Shown piece by piece: positions 7,387 to 15,881 of a stretch of DNA of 64,000 nt; positions within the stretch are counted from its first letter, which is position 1, and every line of letters starts with the position of its first letter. The stretch lies in assembly GCA_006226775.1 (NCBI GenBank), contig SBGD01000081.1, positions 62,001 to 126,000 of the forward strand. The letters are read 5' to 3'. Below the pieces are notes generated by a model, which did not search any database, had not been told where the DNA came from, and worked only from the letters and a program-made list of their open reading frames with translations. Source of the stretch: Paracoccaceae bacterium. Its GTDB lineage: Bacteria > Pseudomonadota > Alphaproteobacteria > Rhodobacterales > Rhodobacteraceae. The position numbers and the translations under genes are program-made.

Positions 7387-9018
7387 TCAGGCCCGGCCCA
7401 GAAGCTCGGATCCGCCGCCGCGGGCGGGGCCTTCGGTGGGATCGGCCTCGCCTTCCTCGAGATCGCCGACCAGGGTCTCGGTGGTCAGGATCAGCGTCGC
7501 CACGGAGGCCGCATTGACCAGCGCGCTGGCGGGCACCCTTGCGGGATCGACGATGCCGGCCTCGAACATGTTGCCGAAGACCCCGTTGGCGGCGTCATAG
7601 CCATGGCCGGCAGGCCCTTCGGTCACCGCCTGGGCCACCGCGGCCACGTCGGCACCGGCATTGCGGGCGATGCGGCGCAGCGGCTCGGTCAGGATCGAGC
7701 GGACCAGCTGGATGCCCTTGGCCACGTCCCCCAGCGCGTCGAGCGTGTCGAGACTGTCGGCGACCTGGGCCAGCGCCGTGCCGCCGCCGGCGACCACGCC
7801 ATCCTCGGCTGCCGCCTGCACCGCGCAGAGCGCATCCTCGATCAGCTGGATGGTGCGCTTCTGTTCGACCGGCGTGAAGCCGCCGGCATAGATGATCGCG
7901 CTGCCGCCGGTCAGTTTCGACAGCCGCTCGCGCAGCTTGTCCTTGTCGATGTTCGGCGGGGCCACGTCATGCTGGCGCTGGACCTGGTTGCGCCTTGCGG
8001 TGATCGCCTCCGGGTCGCCCTCGCCGCGCAGCACCGAGGTGCCCGAGGCATGGCTGCGCACCACTTCGGCGCCGCCCAGCTGGGCCAGGGTGACATCCTC
8101 GATCTTCTTGCCGAGGTCTCGGGCCAGGACCTCGCCGCCGGTCAGGATCGCGAGATCGTCCATCATCGCGGTGCGCCAGTTGCCGTATTCCGGCGGGTGC
8201 ACGATCAGGTATTTGCCCGCGCCGCCCTTGTCGAGCAGCTTGACCACCACCTCCGGCGCGATCTCTTCGGCCACGATCACCAGCGGGCGCTTCTCGCCCT
8301 CGGCCAGCGCCAGCGCGGTGTCCAGCACCTCGGGCTTGAGGATCTTCTGGTCGGTCAGCAGGATCAGCGGATTGCGCAGCACCGCTTCCATGTTCTCGCG
8401 GTCGGTGACCATGTGATGCGAGATATAGCCGCGCTCGAAGGACATGCCCTCGACCACCTCCATGGTGGTTTCGATGGTGACGCCGAAATCGGCCGAGATC
8501 ACCCCTTCGCGGCCGACCCGGCGAAAGGCCTCGGCGACCAGCGCGCCGAGCTTGGGATCGGTCGAGGAGACCCGCGCCACCGCTTCGAGGTACTCGGGGT
8601 GGTCGTCGCAATCGAGAGAGGAGGCGTCGATCGCGTCGACCACCCGCGCCACCGCAAGGTCGATGCCCTTGCAGAGGTCCACCGGCTTGGCGCCGTTGTC
8701 GGTCAGGTCCACGCCGCGCTGGATCAGCGCATTGGCGAGCACGATGGCGGTGGTGGTGCCGTCGCCGGCCACGTCGTTGGTCTGCATCGAGACCTCGCGC
8801 ACAACCTGGGCGCCCATGTTCTCGAAGCGGTCGCGAAGCTCGATCTCGGACGCGATGGACACCCCGTCGCGGGTGACCATCGGCGTGCCCACCGGCCGGT
8901 CGACCATCGCGTTCATCCCCTTGGGCCCGAGTGTCGGCTCGACCGCCGCCGCAAGCCGCGCGACACCGCGCGCCAGGCAGTTGCGGGCCGTCTTGCCGTG
9001 TACCATGAGTTTAGCCAT
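7387..9018 (-). CDS. GroEL-like chaperonin dedicated to the monooxygenase (MimG-type)
   Basis: A 543-residue HSP60-family protein. The ATP site is intact: TLGPKGMNAM and NDVAGDGTTTA (Asp86-Thr90), plus EDALCAVQAAAEDGVVAGGG around the catalytic aspartate region. The C-terminus ends in GGGSELLGRA and lacks the GGM repeats of housekeeping GroEL, and no groES is adjacent. In mycobacterial mim clusters a paralogue of this kind is required for soluble expression of the hydroxylase (family knowledge), so this copy is most likely specialised for folding the monooxygenase. It follows the MIP18-domain gene by 67 bp. Confidence 0.95.
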   Translation of the reverse strand: MAKLMVHGKTARNCLARGVARLAAAVEPTLGPKGMNAMVDRPVGTPMVTRDGVSIASEIELRDRFENMGAQVVREVSMQTNDVAGDGTTTAIVLANALIQRGVDLTDNGAKPVDLCKGIDLAVARVVDAIDASSLDCDDHPEYLEAVARVSSTDPKLGALVAEAFRRVGREGVISADFGVTIETTMEVVEGMSFERGYISHHMVTDRENMEAVLRNPLILLTDQKILKPEVLDTALALAEGEKRPLVIVAEEIAPEVVVKLLDKGGAGKYLIVHPPEYGNWRTAMMDDLAILTGGEVLARDLGKKIEDVTLAQLGGAEVVRSHASGTSVLRGEGDPEAITARRNQVQRQHDVAPPNIDKDKLRERLSKLTGGSAIIYAGGFTPVEQKRTIQLIEDALCAVQAAAEDGVVAGGGTALAQVADSLDTLDALGDVAKGIQLVRSILTEPLRRIARNAGADVAAVAQAVTEGPAGHGYDAANGVFGNMFEAGIVDPARVPASALVNAASVATLILTTETLVGDLEEGEADPTEGPARGGGSELLGRA

Positions 9019-9085
9019 ATCTTCCTCCTTCGGCCCGGTCGGAACCCCGGGCGTCCTCCCTAAAGTTTCTCGAATGTTGCGCGGC

Positions 9086-9889
9086 TCAGCCCCGCGCGGC
9101 GGCCTCCTTGCGAGGCGGCACGCGGCCGGCGATGAAGTCGATCAGGGTCGGTCCGTCCGGCCCGATCTCGACCTCCTTGTAGCGCGTCTTGGCAAGCCCC
9201 CGGCACAGCGCGCCGTTGAACTCCATGTTGATGCGCGTGCTGCGCAGGCGGGCCAGGTGCTCGGAAAGCTCCGCCGCTTCGATCGGCTGGCCTTCCCAGG
9301 TTGGAAAGGCCGGATCATCGTCGTCATGGGCCAGCCCGCGCACCTCCAGAAGCTCGAGGTAGCGCGGCTTCTGGCGCTTTTCCTCCTCGCCGTCGAAGTC
9401 GATGCCGATCAGCGTGGCCAGCGGCATCGAGACGATCTCGCGCGGGGTATGGCCCAGCGCCTGCAACCCCAGCAGCACGGTTTCCTGGCGCCGGTCATAG
9501 GCCTTGGCGAGGAATTTCTCGACCACGTCATCGAGCCGCGCACCATCGCAATGCTCGGCAAAGATGTCGTGATAGGCGCGGCCGCTGTTGACGCCGGCGT
9601 TGACCTCGTCGCCGAAGCAATGGTCGTGCAGTTGCACGTCGGCCGCGGTGACCCAGGGCAGCGCACTCACCTCCTGGCGGATCCCGAAGGCCATCAGGAA
9701 GGCGAAATTCGGCGAGCACCAGTAGGTGGGGAGTCGAAATTCGACTCGCACCTTTCTTTCATCCGTCACCTCGATGTGCTCGATGAAGCCCATGTCGGTG
9801 ATGGGCTCATCAAGCTCCGGGTCTGTCACGGCATCGAGACAGCCCCGGACCTCGAGTTCCAGCTCGGCCTTTTGAATGGCATCGAGCAT
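9086..9889 (-). CDS. MIP18/DUF59-domain protein of the propane monooxygenase cluster
   Basis: A 267-residue protein. Residues 1-~95 form a DUF59/MIP18 domain (LDAVTDPELDEPITDMGF), the fold used in iron-sulfur cluster assembly and in several oxygenase clusters. The remaining ~170 residues are specific to mim/prm clusters; they hold LGLQALGHTPREIVSMPLA, an acidic patch (LAHDDDDPAFP), and a basic C-terminus. Likely a maturation factor for the diiron hydroxylase or the reductase. It overlaps nothing but starts only 4 bp after the amidohydrolase stop, so translation is probably coupled. Confidence 0.88.
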   Translation of the reverse strand: MLDAIQKAELELEVRGCLDAVTDPELDEPITDMGFIEHIEVTDERKVRVEFRLPTYWCSPNFAFLMAFGIRQEVSALPWVTAADVQLHDHCFGDEVNAGVNSGRAYHDIFAEHCDGARLDDVVEKFLAKAYDRRQETVLLGLQALGHTPREIVSMPLATLIGIDFDGEEEKRQKPRYLELLEVRGLAHDDDDPAFPTWEGQPIEAAELSEHLARLRSTRINMEFNGALCRGLAKTRYKEVEIGPDGPTLIDFIAGRVPPRKEAAARG

Positions 9890-9893
9890 CGGA

Positions 9894-10919
9894 TCACTCC
9901 GCCGCGATCTGGACGGGGGCGCTGGCCAGCTGGGCCTTCTTGGCTTCCACGTCGATGTTGTAGAGCTTGGCGATGTTCAGACCGAGGATCTTCTCCTTGA
10001 TGTCCTCGGTCAGCTGCACGCCGCCGCGCTCGGCCGAGATGTCGTCGGGGATCTGGAATTCCCAGAACTTCTCGACCAGCCATTTCGGCGTCCAGATGGC
10101 ATAGTCCGAGCCGAAGAGGATCTTGTCCTCGCCCACCCACCAGAGCAGTTCCGCCATGACTTCGGCGAAATAGCGCGGCCGCGCGTGGATGAAGGGCATG
10201 ACGACCGACAGCCCGGCGTAGACATTGCTCTCCTGCGTCGCGATCCAGCAGAAATCGTCCAGCCGCGGCAGGCCGCAATGCTCAACGATCCAGTTCAGGT
10301 TCACGAAATCGGTGGCGGCATAATCGACGTCGCCGACCGCGAAGGCATCCTTCGACAGGGGCCGGATGGTCGGGCCCTTGTGGACGTGGATGTTCTTGAT
10401 GCCCAGCTTCTCGCAGAGCTCGAAGCACTTGTAGGCCGCCGGATCGTTCAGCGCCCAGCCCTTGCTGTCGCCGTGCCATTCGGCGGTGTACATCTTGACG
10501 CCCTGGATGTCGTGGGTCTCCTTCATCCAGTGGATGTATTCCAGCGCCTTTTCGCCATCGCGCGGATCGAAGCTGCCGTTGACGATGAAGCGCTCGGGGT
10601 GGCGGCTGGCCATCTCGATGGTGCGCTCGAAGTTGCCGAAGCCGTTCTTGTAGAACTCGCCCAGCACGGTGGTCTGGATGATCGCCATGTCGTCGGGGCC
10701 GTCGATGAAGAGGTCGCGGTAGATGTCGTCCTCGGAATACTTCTCGAACTTCGACTTCTCCCAGAGCTCTTCCGGCGGGCTCAGGTTGGTGTGATAGGCA
10801 TAGAAGCAATCGATGAACTGCTTGCCGTGCACGTTCTTCTGGTTCTCGGGGCTGCCGTCCCAGAAATGGGCATGGCCGTCCAGAATGAAGATCTCTTTCC
10901 CGTCCTTGGTGGTGTACAT
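9894..10919 (-). CDS. Amidohydrolase-family (TIM-barrel) protein of the propane monooxygenase cluster
   Basis: A 341-residue amidohydrolase_2-type protein. The N-terminal metal motif is LDGHAHFWD; further histidines occur in KNIHVHKG and WIVEHCGLP, and an aspartate in FGSDYAIW, the usual late acidic ligand. Genes of this type sit next to prmABCD/mimABCD in actinobacteria and are needed for, or induced with, propane growth; the reaction is not settled. Here it lies 83 bp after the coupling-protein gene. The ATG at 10919 is preceded by AAGGGAGCAC. Confidence 0.9.
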   Translation of the reverse strand: MYTTKDGKEIFILDGHAHFWDGSPENQKNVHGKQFIDCFYAYHTNLSPPEELWEKSKFEKYSEDDIYRDLFIDGPDDMAIIQTTVLGEFYKNGFGNFERTIEMASRHPERFIVNGSFDPRDGEKALEYIHWMKETHDIQGVKMYTAEWHGDSKGWALNDPAAYKCFELCEKLGIKNIHVHKGPTIRPLSKDAFAVGDVDYAATDFVNLNWIVEHCGLPRLDDFCWIATQESNVYAGLSVVMPFIHARPRYFAEVMAELLWWVGEDKILFGSDYAIWTPKWLVEKFWEFQIPDDISAERGGVQLTEDIKEKILGLNIAKLYNIDVEAKKAQLASAPVQIAAE

Positions 10920-11002
10920 GATGTGCTCCCTTGGGCTTTTTTTAGGTTTGTGGCGCTCCGGGGCCGCGGGGATATCGGGCCCCGGAGCGTGTCAAGAGGC
11001 GG

Positions 11003-11377
11003 TCAGATGTATTCCATGACCTCGTTCATGTCGCCGAACAGGATCACGGTGTCGTCGTCGACCCGCACCATCCGGCCATAGTGGGTCGAGGTATTGACCT
11101 CGAAGGTCTCGGCGGTCATCTCGCGGCCGAGGTACTCGGTGATCTCGCTCATCTTGAAGATCAGCTTGCCCTCGCCGTCGATGCGGATGGTCGCCGGGTT
11201 GTAGGTGATCGTGACCTTGGGATCGTTCTCGTCCATGAACTCGGCGATGGCCCGCGCCTCGACGCTGTCATTCATGGTGACGCCGCACTGGTGCGAAACC
11301 TCGCGCGAGGTCATGTCGATGTCCTTCATCGACTTGAAGATGTTCTTGTTGGACGCATTGCGCGCAATTGTGGACAT
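11003..11377 (-). CDS. mimD: Monooxygenase coupling (effector) protein, MmoB/DmpM family
   Basis: A 124-residue cofactor-less regulatory component. The central portion (NPATIRIDGEGKLIFKMSEI, followed by TEYLGREMTAE) matches the MmoB/DmpM fold. It binds the hydroxylase and tunes access of oxygen and substrate to the diiron site. Gene order hydroxylase alpha, reductase, hydroxylase beta, coupling protein is the mimABCD/prmABCD order. It starts 23 bp after the beta-subunit gene with AAGGAACC upstream of ATG. Confidence 0.93.
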   Translation of the reverse strand: MSTIARNASNKNIFKSMKDIDMTSREVSHQCGVTMNDSVEARAIAEFMDENDPKVTITYNPATIRIDGEGKLIFKMSEITEYLGREMTAETFEVNTSTHYGRMVRVDDDTVILFGDMNEVMEYI

Positions 11378-11400
11378 GTTTCGGGTTCCTTTTCAGAGAG

Positions 11401-12462
11401 TTACGACAGGCCCAGCTCGCCGACGATCCGGTCGAGACGCTCTTTCGAGACGGCTTTGACCTCCTCGAAGGACACCGGCTTGGAATGCGGCTGCGACCAG
11501 ATCGGCTGCAGCGCGGCGGCGGCTTTCTCGGCCAGCGCCCCATGCTTGGCGATCCAGGACTTGAACAGCTTGCGGTTGTGCTCGGCGTGCTCCTCGTCGT
11601 GGGCCAGCAGGTAGATCAGGTCGACCGTATTGGCGAGATTGCGCTCGTAGTCGGCCTCGGCGGCAGAGATCACCGGCGGGGTGATGAAGTCGTTGTTGGC
11701 TGCCGCCGCCTGCATGAAGAAGCCCGAACGGATCAGCTCGCCCACCATCGGCTCGAACACGATGTTGATGGCGAAATACTGCTCGAGGTAGTCCTCGCAG
11801 CCCATGATCGTCTCGATCGCCTCGCGGCAGGGCTGCCAGATCGGGTCTTCCAGCCAGGTCTTCTTGCCCAGGGCGTCGTCCCAGCCGTCGATGTCCATGC
11901 CGATCTCGGCCAGGTAGAGCGTGATGTCCTGGGTCAGGCGCATCTTGTAGGACGAGTTGGTCAACGTGGCGTTGTTGATCATCTGGGTATAGCCATAGCG
12001 CTGCGCCTGCATGAGCGAGGTGCCAAGGCCGAACTCGGCGTGTTTCCACGCGCCCAGGTGCTTTTGCAGGATGGTCTGCCAGGCCTTGTCGAACACCCGG
12101 TGGGCGCCGGCCTTGCGGGCATTGGCGATCACCGCCTGCACCATGGTCTCGATCTTGGACTGGCGCTGGTAGTGGGTCCGCTCCCATTCCTGGTCGGGCG
12201 CGCGGAAGGCGTGCCAGTTCGACGACAGCGCCGCGGTGCTTTCCTTGCGATAGGCGCCGCCACCCTTGCCGCCCTCGAATTCGATGATCCAGTTCTGGAT
12301 CAGGTAGCGTTCGGGATCGGGCTGGACGTCGACGGTGACGTCCTCGTAGTGGGTCGCCCGCTTGCCGCGCGGCTCGAAGTAGTTGTACTTGCGGCTTTTC
12401 GAGCCGGCGAATTCCGCGGCACCGGCGGCGCCGGACCCGACTGAGCTGGATGTTGCTACCAT
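11401..12462 (-). CDS. mimC: Propane monooxygenase hydroxylase small (beta) subunit
   Basis: A 353-residue ferritin-like subunit that packs against the alpha subunit in an (alpha-beta)2 hydroxylase but does not itself carry the diiron site. Typical stretches include PDPERYLIQNWIIEF, FEPMVGELIRSGFFM and YLLAHDEEHAEHN. The start was set at ATG 12462 because AAAGGGAGG lies 7 nt upstream of it; a further in-frame ATG 27 bp earlier has no such site. It follows the reductase gene by 49 bp. Assignment rests on family resemblance and operon order. Confidence 0.93.
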   Translation of the reverse strand: MVATSSSVGSGAAGAAEFAGSKSRKYNYFEPRGKRATHYEDVTVDVQPDPERYLIQNWIIEFEGGKGGGAYRKESTAALSSNWHAFRAPDQEWERTHYQRQSKIETMVQAVIANARKAGAHRVFDKAWQTILQKHLGAWKHAEFGLGTSLMQAQRYGYTQMINNATLTNSSYKMRLTQDITLYLAEIGMDIDGWDDALGKKTWLEDPIWQPCREAIETIMGCEDYLEQYFAINIVFEPMVGELIRSGFFMQAAAANNDFITPPVISAAEADYERNLANTVDLIYLLAHDEEHAEHNRKLFKSWIAKHGALAEKAAAALQPIWSQPHSKPVSFEEVKAVSKERLDRIVGELGLS

Positions 12463-12511
12463 TGTAGCCTCCCTTTGGTTTTGGTTCACGTCACTAGCGT
12501 TCGGGCCGTTT

Positions 12512-13570
12512 TCAGTGGCCCGAAGAACCGGAAGTGGGGGTGAACTTGTCGAAGAAGATGCGATCGGTGTCGAAGTCGTGCATGAAGAGCACCGGGGTCA
12601 GCGCGTCGATCATCGGCGGCGGGCCGCAGGCATAGACATCGCCCTCGCCGTCGATGCCCAGCTCCTTGAGATGGCTGTCGACATATTCGTGCACGAAGCC
12701 GCGCGCGCCGGTCCAGCCGCCCGCCTCGTCCTCGTGGCTGAGCACCGGGATGAATTCGACATTCGGGTGCGCCTCGGTGATGGCGCCGATCTCGTCGAGC
12801 TTGAACAGGTCGCTCTGCGAGCGCGCGCCGTAGTAGAAATAGACCGGCCGGTCCTCGCCGCTGGCAATGTGGTCGTTGAGGATCGACCAGACCGGCGACA
12901 TGCCCGATCCGGCCCCGACCAGGATCACCGGTCCTTGTCGTTCTTCGCGTCGGAAGCACATTCCGTAGGGTCCTTCGACCCGCACTTCGGCTCCGGCCTT
13001 GATGCCGCCGTCGTCAAGCTCGTTGCTGAACCGTCCGTCGGGGTATTTCTTGATGATGAAGCCGAGTTTCTGGGTTTCGCTCGGCGGATTTGCCATGGAG
13101 AACGAGCGTGTAATCTCCTCCCCTTTTTCCGTTTTGACCGTGATGTCGACATATTGACCCGCCCAGAATTTCAAAGGCGCGTCCAACTCGATCTGGACAC
13201 CGCGAATGTCATGGGTGAGTTTCTGGAAGTCGGTGATCTTGCCCGAGAACTGCTTGACCGGGATCGATTTCGACAGGATTTCCTCGTCGAAGTTCAGAAG
13301 CTCGATTTCCAGGTCGCTCAGCGCCAGCGACCGGCACATCAGGATGTGTCCGCCTTCCTTCTCCATGTCGCTCAGCGCGAAGGTCGAGTATTTTTCCATC
13401 TCGGTCTCGCCGTCGAGTTGCACGCATTTGCAGGCCGAGCACTGGCCCTCCTTGCAGCCGTGCGGCAGGGCGATGCCCTGGCGAAACGCGGCGTCGAGGA
13501 TGTATTCGCCGTCTTCGACCTCGAATTCCACGCCGACCGGTTCCAACCGTACGTTGTATGTTTCCGTCAT
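12512..13570 (-). CDS. mimB: Propane monooxygenase reductase component
   Basis: A 352-residue NADH-dependent electron-transfer protein. The plant-type [2Fe-2S] ferredoxin domain has Cys39, Cys44, Cys47 and Cys79 (GCKEGQCSACKC and LMCR). The FAD domain shows RSFSMANPP, and the NAD domain shows VGAGSGMSPVWSIL and the terminal CGPPPMID. Electrons go from NADH through FAD and the iron-sulfur cluster to the hydroxylase. The ATG is preceded by GGAGGAAAAG. It is 79 bp after the alpha-subunit gene. Confidence 0.95.
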   Translation of the reverse strand: MTETYNVRLEPVGVEFEVEDGEYILDAAFRQGIALPHGCKEGQCSACKCVQLDGETEMEKYSTFALSDMEKEGGHILMCRSLALSDLEIELLNFDEEILSKSIPVKQFSGKITDFQKLTHDIRGVQIELDAPLKFWAGQYVDITVKTEKGEEITRSFSMANPPSETQKLGFIIKKYPDGRFSNELDDGGIKAGAEVRVEGPYGMCFRREERQGPVILVGAGSGMSPVWSILNDHIASGEDRPVYFYYGARSQSDLFKLDEIGAITEAHPNVEFIPVLSHEDEAGGWTGARGFVHEYVDSHLKELGIDGEGDVYACGPPPMIDALTPVLFMHDFDTDRIFFDKFTPTSGSSGH

Positions 13571-13649
13571 CTTTTCCTCCCATTCTGTGCCGCGCAGGTC
13601 CTGCGCGCCGGGGGACGGGGGCCGGTATCGGCCCCCGCTCGTGTTGCGA

Positions 13650-15314
13650 TCAGTTGCAGGGATTGATGGTGAAGCCCGCCTTGTACTCGGCGATGTGCGC
13701 CTCGCGTGCTGCCGGATCCATGCCGCGCAGCATGTTCAGCGGCGAGCGCAGCGTATGGCCGCGGACGTGCTCGAGCTTCCACATGTCCTTGTTGTCGAAC
13801 CGCAGGTGCGGCTGCGGCACCAGAGTCTCGCCGTCGTCGCGGACGAAGTTGAGGTCCTGGATGACATCCGCCAGATCCCAGCCGTCGTAGAGGGTTTCCC
13901 ACTCGCGCTTGCCCGAGAACTTGCCCATCGCCGGGGTCGGCCGGCCCTGGTATTCGTCCGAGAAGGCCTCGACCGCGGTCCAGCGATCCAGCTCATGCGC
14001 GAAGGTGTGCAGCTGGCCGTCGATCTCGTCGACCACCATGTCCTCGCGGATGAGGCAGGGCACCAGGCACGACCAGCAGCGGTGCGGATAGACGTAACCG
14101 GTGTCCTGGTTCATGGTGATGACGGTCTCGCCCGGCTTCGACAGCTTGGCATGCCATTTCCAGAATTCGCCGAACTCGGCGTACCAGCCCGGATACTTGT
14201 GCTCGAACCACTCGAAGTCCTTCTCGGTCTGGGCTTCGATGCGCCAGAAGTTGACCGGCCAGCCGACGGTGAAGAACTGGGCGACCTTGTGGACGTAGTT
14301 CTTTTCGGTGATCCGCTTCCAGGCTTCCTGCACGTCGTCGTGGTGCACCTTCACGCCATACTTCTCGAGCGGCAGCATGTAGGTCCGGTAGTAGTCTTCA
14401 AAGATCCACCGGTGCCACATTTCCGCGTAGGATTCCTTTTCCTTGTCGCGGTTGGTGGTGCCGTATTCGATGAACGTCCCGATCGCGGCATCGACGATGG
14501 CGTGGTTCTGCCAGAAGGCATAACGCAGGTCGCGTTCCAGCAGCTGGTGGTTCTCCGGCTCCTTCAGCGCGGCCATCAGCAGCGAGTGGCCGTTGCCGAT
14601 GTGGCGGCTTTCATCCGACTGCACCGACAGGAACACCGTGGGCAGCGCATAGTCGCCGTTGCGCGCCGCTTCCGAGGGCATGGCCACGAAAAGCGTGTTG
14701 GTGAAGGCGGTTTCGGCAACCACGGTCAGGTACATGCAGGCCGAGGTCATCACGTCGCCGGTGATGAAGCCTTCGCCGAACTGGCGGCCGATGGTGGTGG
14801 CATAGCACTTGCCGAAGGCTTCCTCGGTGATGTCGAAGCCCGCCGGGTCGATGTAGTTTTCCATGTACCACTTCTTCAGGTTCATCTGAATCGTGGAGTG
14901 GCGGAATTCGTCGACCATCTGCATGGTGAAGCCGGTGCGCAGGTCTTCGCCGGGAGAGATCCGGGCAACCATCGCCATGGCGCGTGCGGCCGAGATCTCG
15001 GGGAAGGGGATGATCGCCAGGAAGAGCTTCATCCATTCGATCCAACGCGGTTCCACGTTGCGGAACATGTCGCCGCGCAGCGCGGCGTCGAGCGCGCCGT
15101 AGACCCGGTTGTCCTTTTCCTCTTCCATCGGGAAGTAGGAGCGCAGGACCTGCTTCATCGGGTCGCGCGGGGCCTTGGTGATCTTGTAATCCGTGGGATA
15201 GGTGGCGGCTTCCTGAACGTAGGTCGGATTCCAGCCAAGATCGGAGATCTTCTTGGTGGCCTCCCCAACCGAGATACCACGTTGCGACGTGATCTTGTTA
15301 AGCGTCAAAGTCAT
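13650..15314 (-). CDS. mimA: Propane monooxygenase hydroxylase large (alpha) subunit, diiron
   Basis: A 554-residue catalytic subunit of a soluble diiron monooxygenase. All six iron ligands are visible with the same spacing as in soluble methane monooxygenase: Glu106, Glu136 and His139 (DEFRH), Glu201 (VAETAF), Glu235 and His238 (DESRH). It inserts one oxygen atom from O2 into propane or similar short alkanes, ketones or phenols (family knowledge). The start is the second of two close ATGs: AAGGAGG is 8 nt before 15314, and the ATG 5 nt upstream gives only Met-Ala-stop. First gene of the operon; a sigma-54 promoter precedes it. Confidence 0.96.
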   Translation of the reverse strand: MTLTLNKITSQRGISVGEATKKISDLGWNPTYVQEAATYPTDYKITKAPRDPMKQVLRSYFPMEEEKDNRVYGALDAALRGDMFRNVEPRWIEWMKLFLAIIPFPEISAARAMAMVARISPGEDLRTGFTMQMVDEFRHSTIQMNLKKWYMENYIDPAGFDITEEAFGKCYATTIGRQFGEGFITGDVMTSACMYLTVVAETAFTNTLFVAMPSEAARNGDYALPTVFLSVQSDESRHIGNGHSLLMAALKEPENHQLLERDLRYAFWQNHAIVDAAIGTFIEYGTTNRDKEKESYAEMWHRWIFEDYYRTYMLPLEKYGVKVHHDDVQEAWKRITEKNYVHKVAQFFTVGWPVNFWRIEAQTEKDFEWFEHKYPGWYAEFGEFWKWHAKLSKPGETVITMNQDTGYVYPHRCWSCLVPCLIREDMVVDEIDGQLHTFAHELDRWTAVEAFSDEYQGRPTPAMGKFSGKREWETLYDGWDLADVIQDLNFVRDDGETLVPQPHLRFDNKDMWKLEHVRGHTLRSPLNMLRGMDPAAREAHIAEYKAGFTINPCN

Positions 15315-15531
15315 GCCATGAGCCTCCTTACAGCTCTGTGGCCGGTTGCCCGGCCTGGTGGCGGCTTTTGCCGTTTGGTTTGAGCACCCGTCAGACGGGC
15401 GCCGGTGTCTCGGCAAAGGTTGTGAAGATCGACCTGGGCCCTGATCTGCCGGGCTTCGGGGTCGCACTCCCGATCCTTCGTTCTTTGAGCCGCTGTCTGG
15501 TGAGAGGCCCGCATCTTGTGCCTGTCTTCTG

Positions 15532-15546
15532 GCAAGGCCGGTTCCA
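15532..15546 (-). promoter_or_regulatory. Sigma-54 (-24/-12) promoter of the monooxygenase operon
   Basis: On the minus strand the bases read TGGAACCGGCCTTGC, that is TGGAAC, five bases, TTGC; the consensus is TGGCAC-N5-TTGC. The GG and GC dinucleotides have the required 10-bp separation. Transcription would start near 15520, leaving a leader of about 205 nt before the alpha-subunit start. A GAFTGA-bearing activator and an rpoN gene in the neighbourhood support the call. Confidence 0.82.
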
Positions 15547-15685
15547 GAATTCGGGCAAAGCGCCGCAGGGCAGGCGATTATTTTTCAAGCCGCTGACAAA
15601 GATGAATATTTTGTGCAGCTTTATTTTGCGCCGGGATTTCACGGCGCGTCGCGCCTTCGGCGGGGGCGGACAGATTGTCGCATAT

Positions 15686-15762
15686 CGTTACACATGCGTC
15701 CGCCAGAGGTTAACGCTTCGTTACACCCGGTGAGACACTCGCGTTACACCTGACCGTTACGG
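15686..15762. promoter_or_regulatory. Four same-direction CGTTAC repeats, candidate activator (enhancer) sites
   Basis: CGTTACAC occurs at 15686-15693, 15719-15726 and 15742-15749, and CGTTACGG at 15755-15762; start-to-start distances are 33, 23 and 13 bp, so each step differs by about one helical turn. A GTTAACG copy in the other direction lies at 15709. They are 140-230 bp upstream of the sigma-54 promoter, the usual position for enhancer binding. The rest of 15547-15881 is AT-richer than the genes (notably 15580-15625) and contains no gene. Confidence 0.55.
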
Positions 15763-15881
15763 TGCGGCTGGCCTGGGGCCGGATCACCGGCAAGCGGCTG
15801 ATAAACAAGCGGATTTCTGCGCTGCAGCATGAGCGGCGGCGGCCAGGTCCGGGCGTCGGGAAAAGGGGAAAGGCGGCGCGG

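Noticed and set aside
6190-9063. 957-codon plus-strand open frame across the ADH and chaperonin genes
   Set aside because: It is antisense to two intact, recognisable genes and has no ribosome-binding site or motifs.
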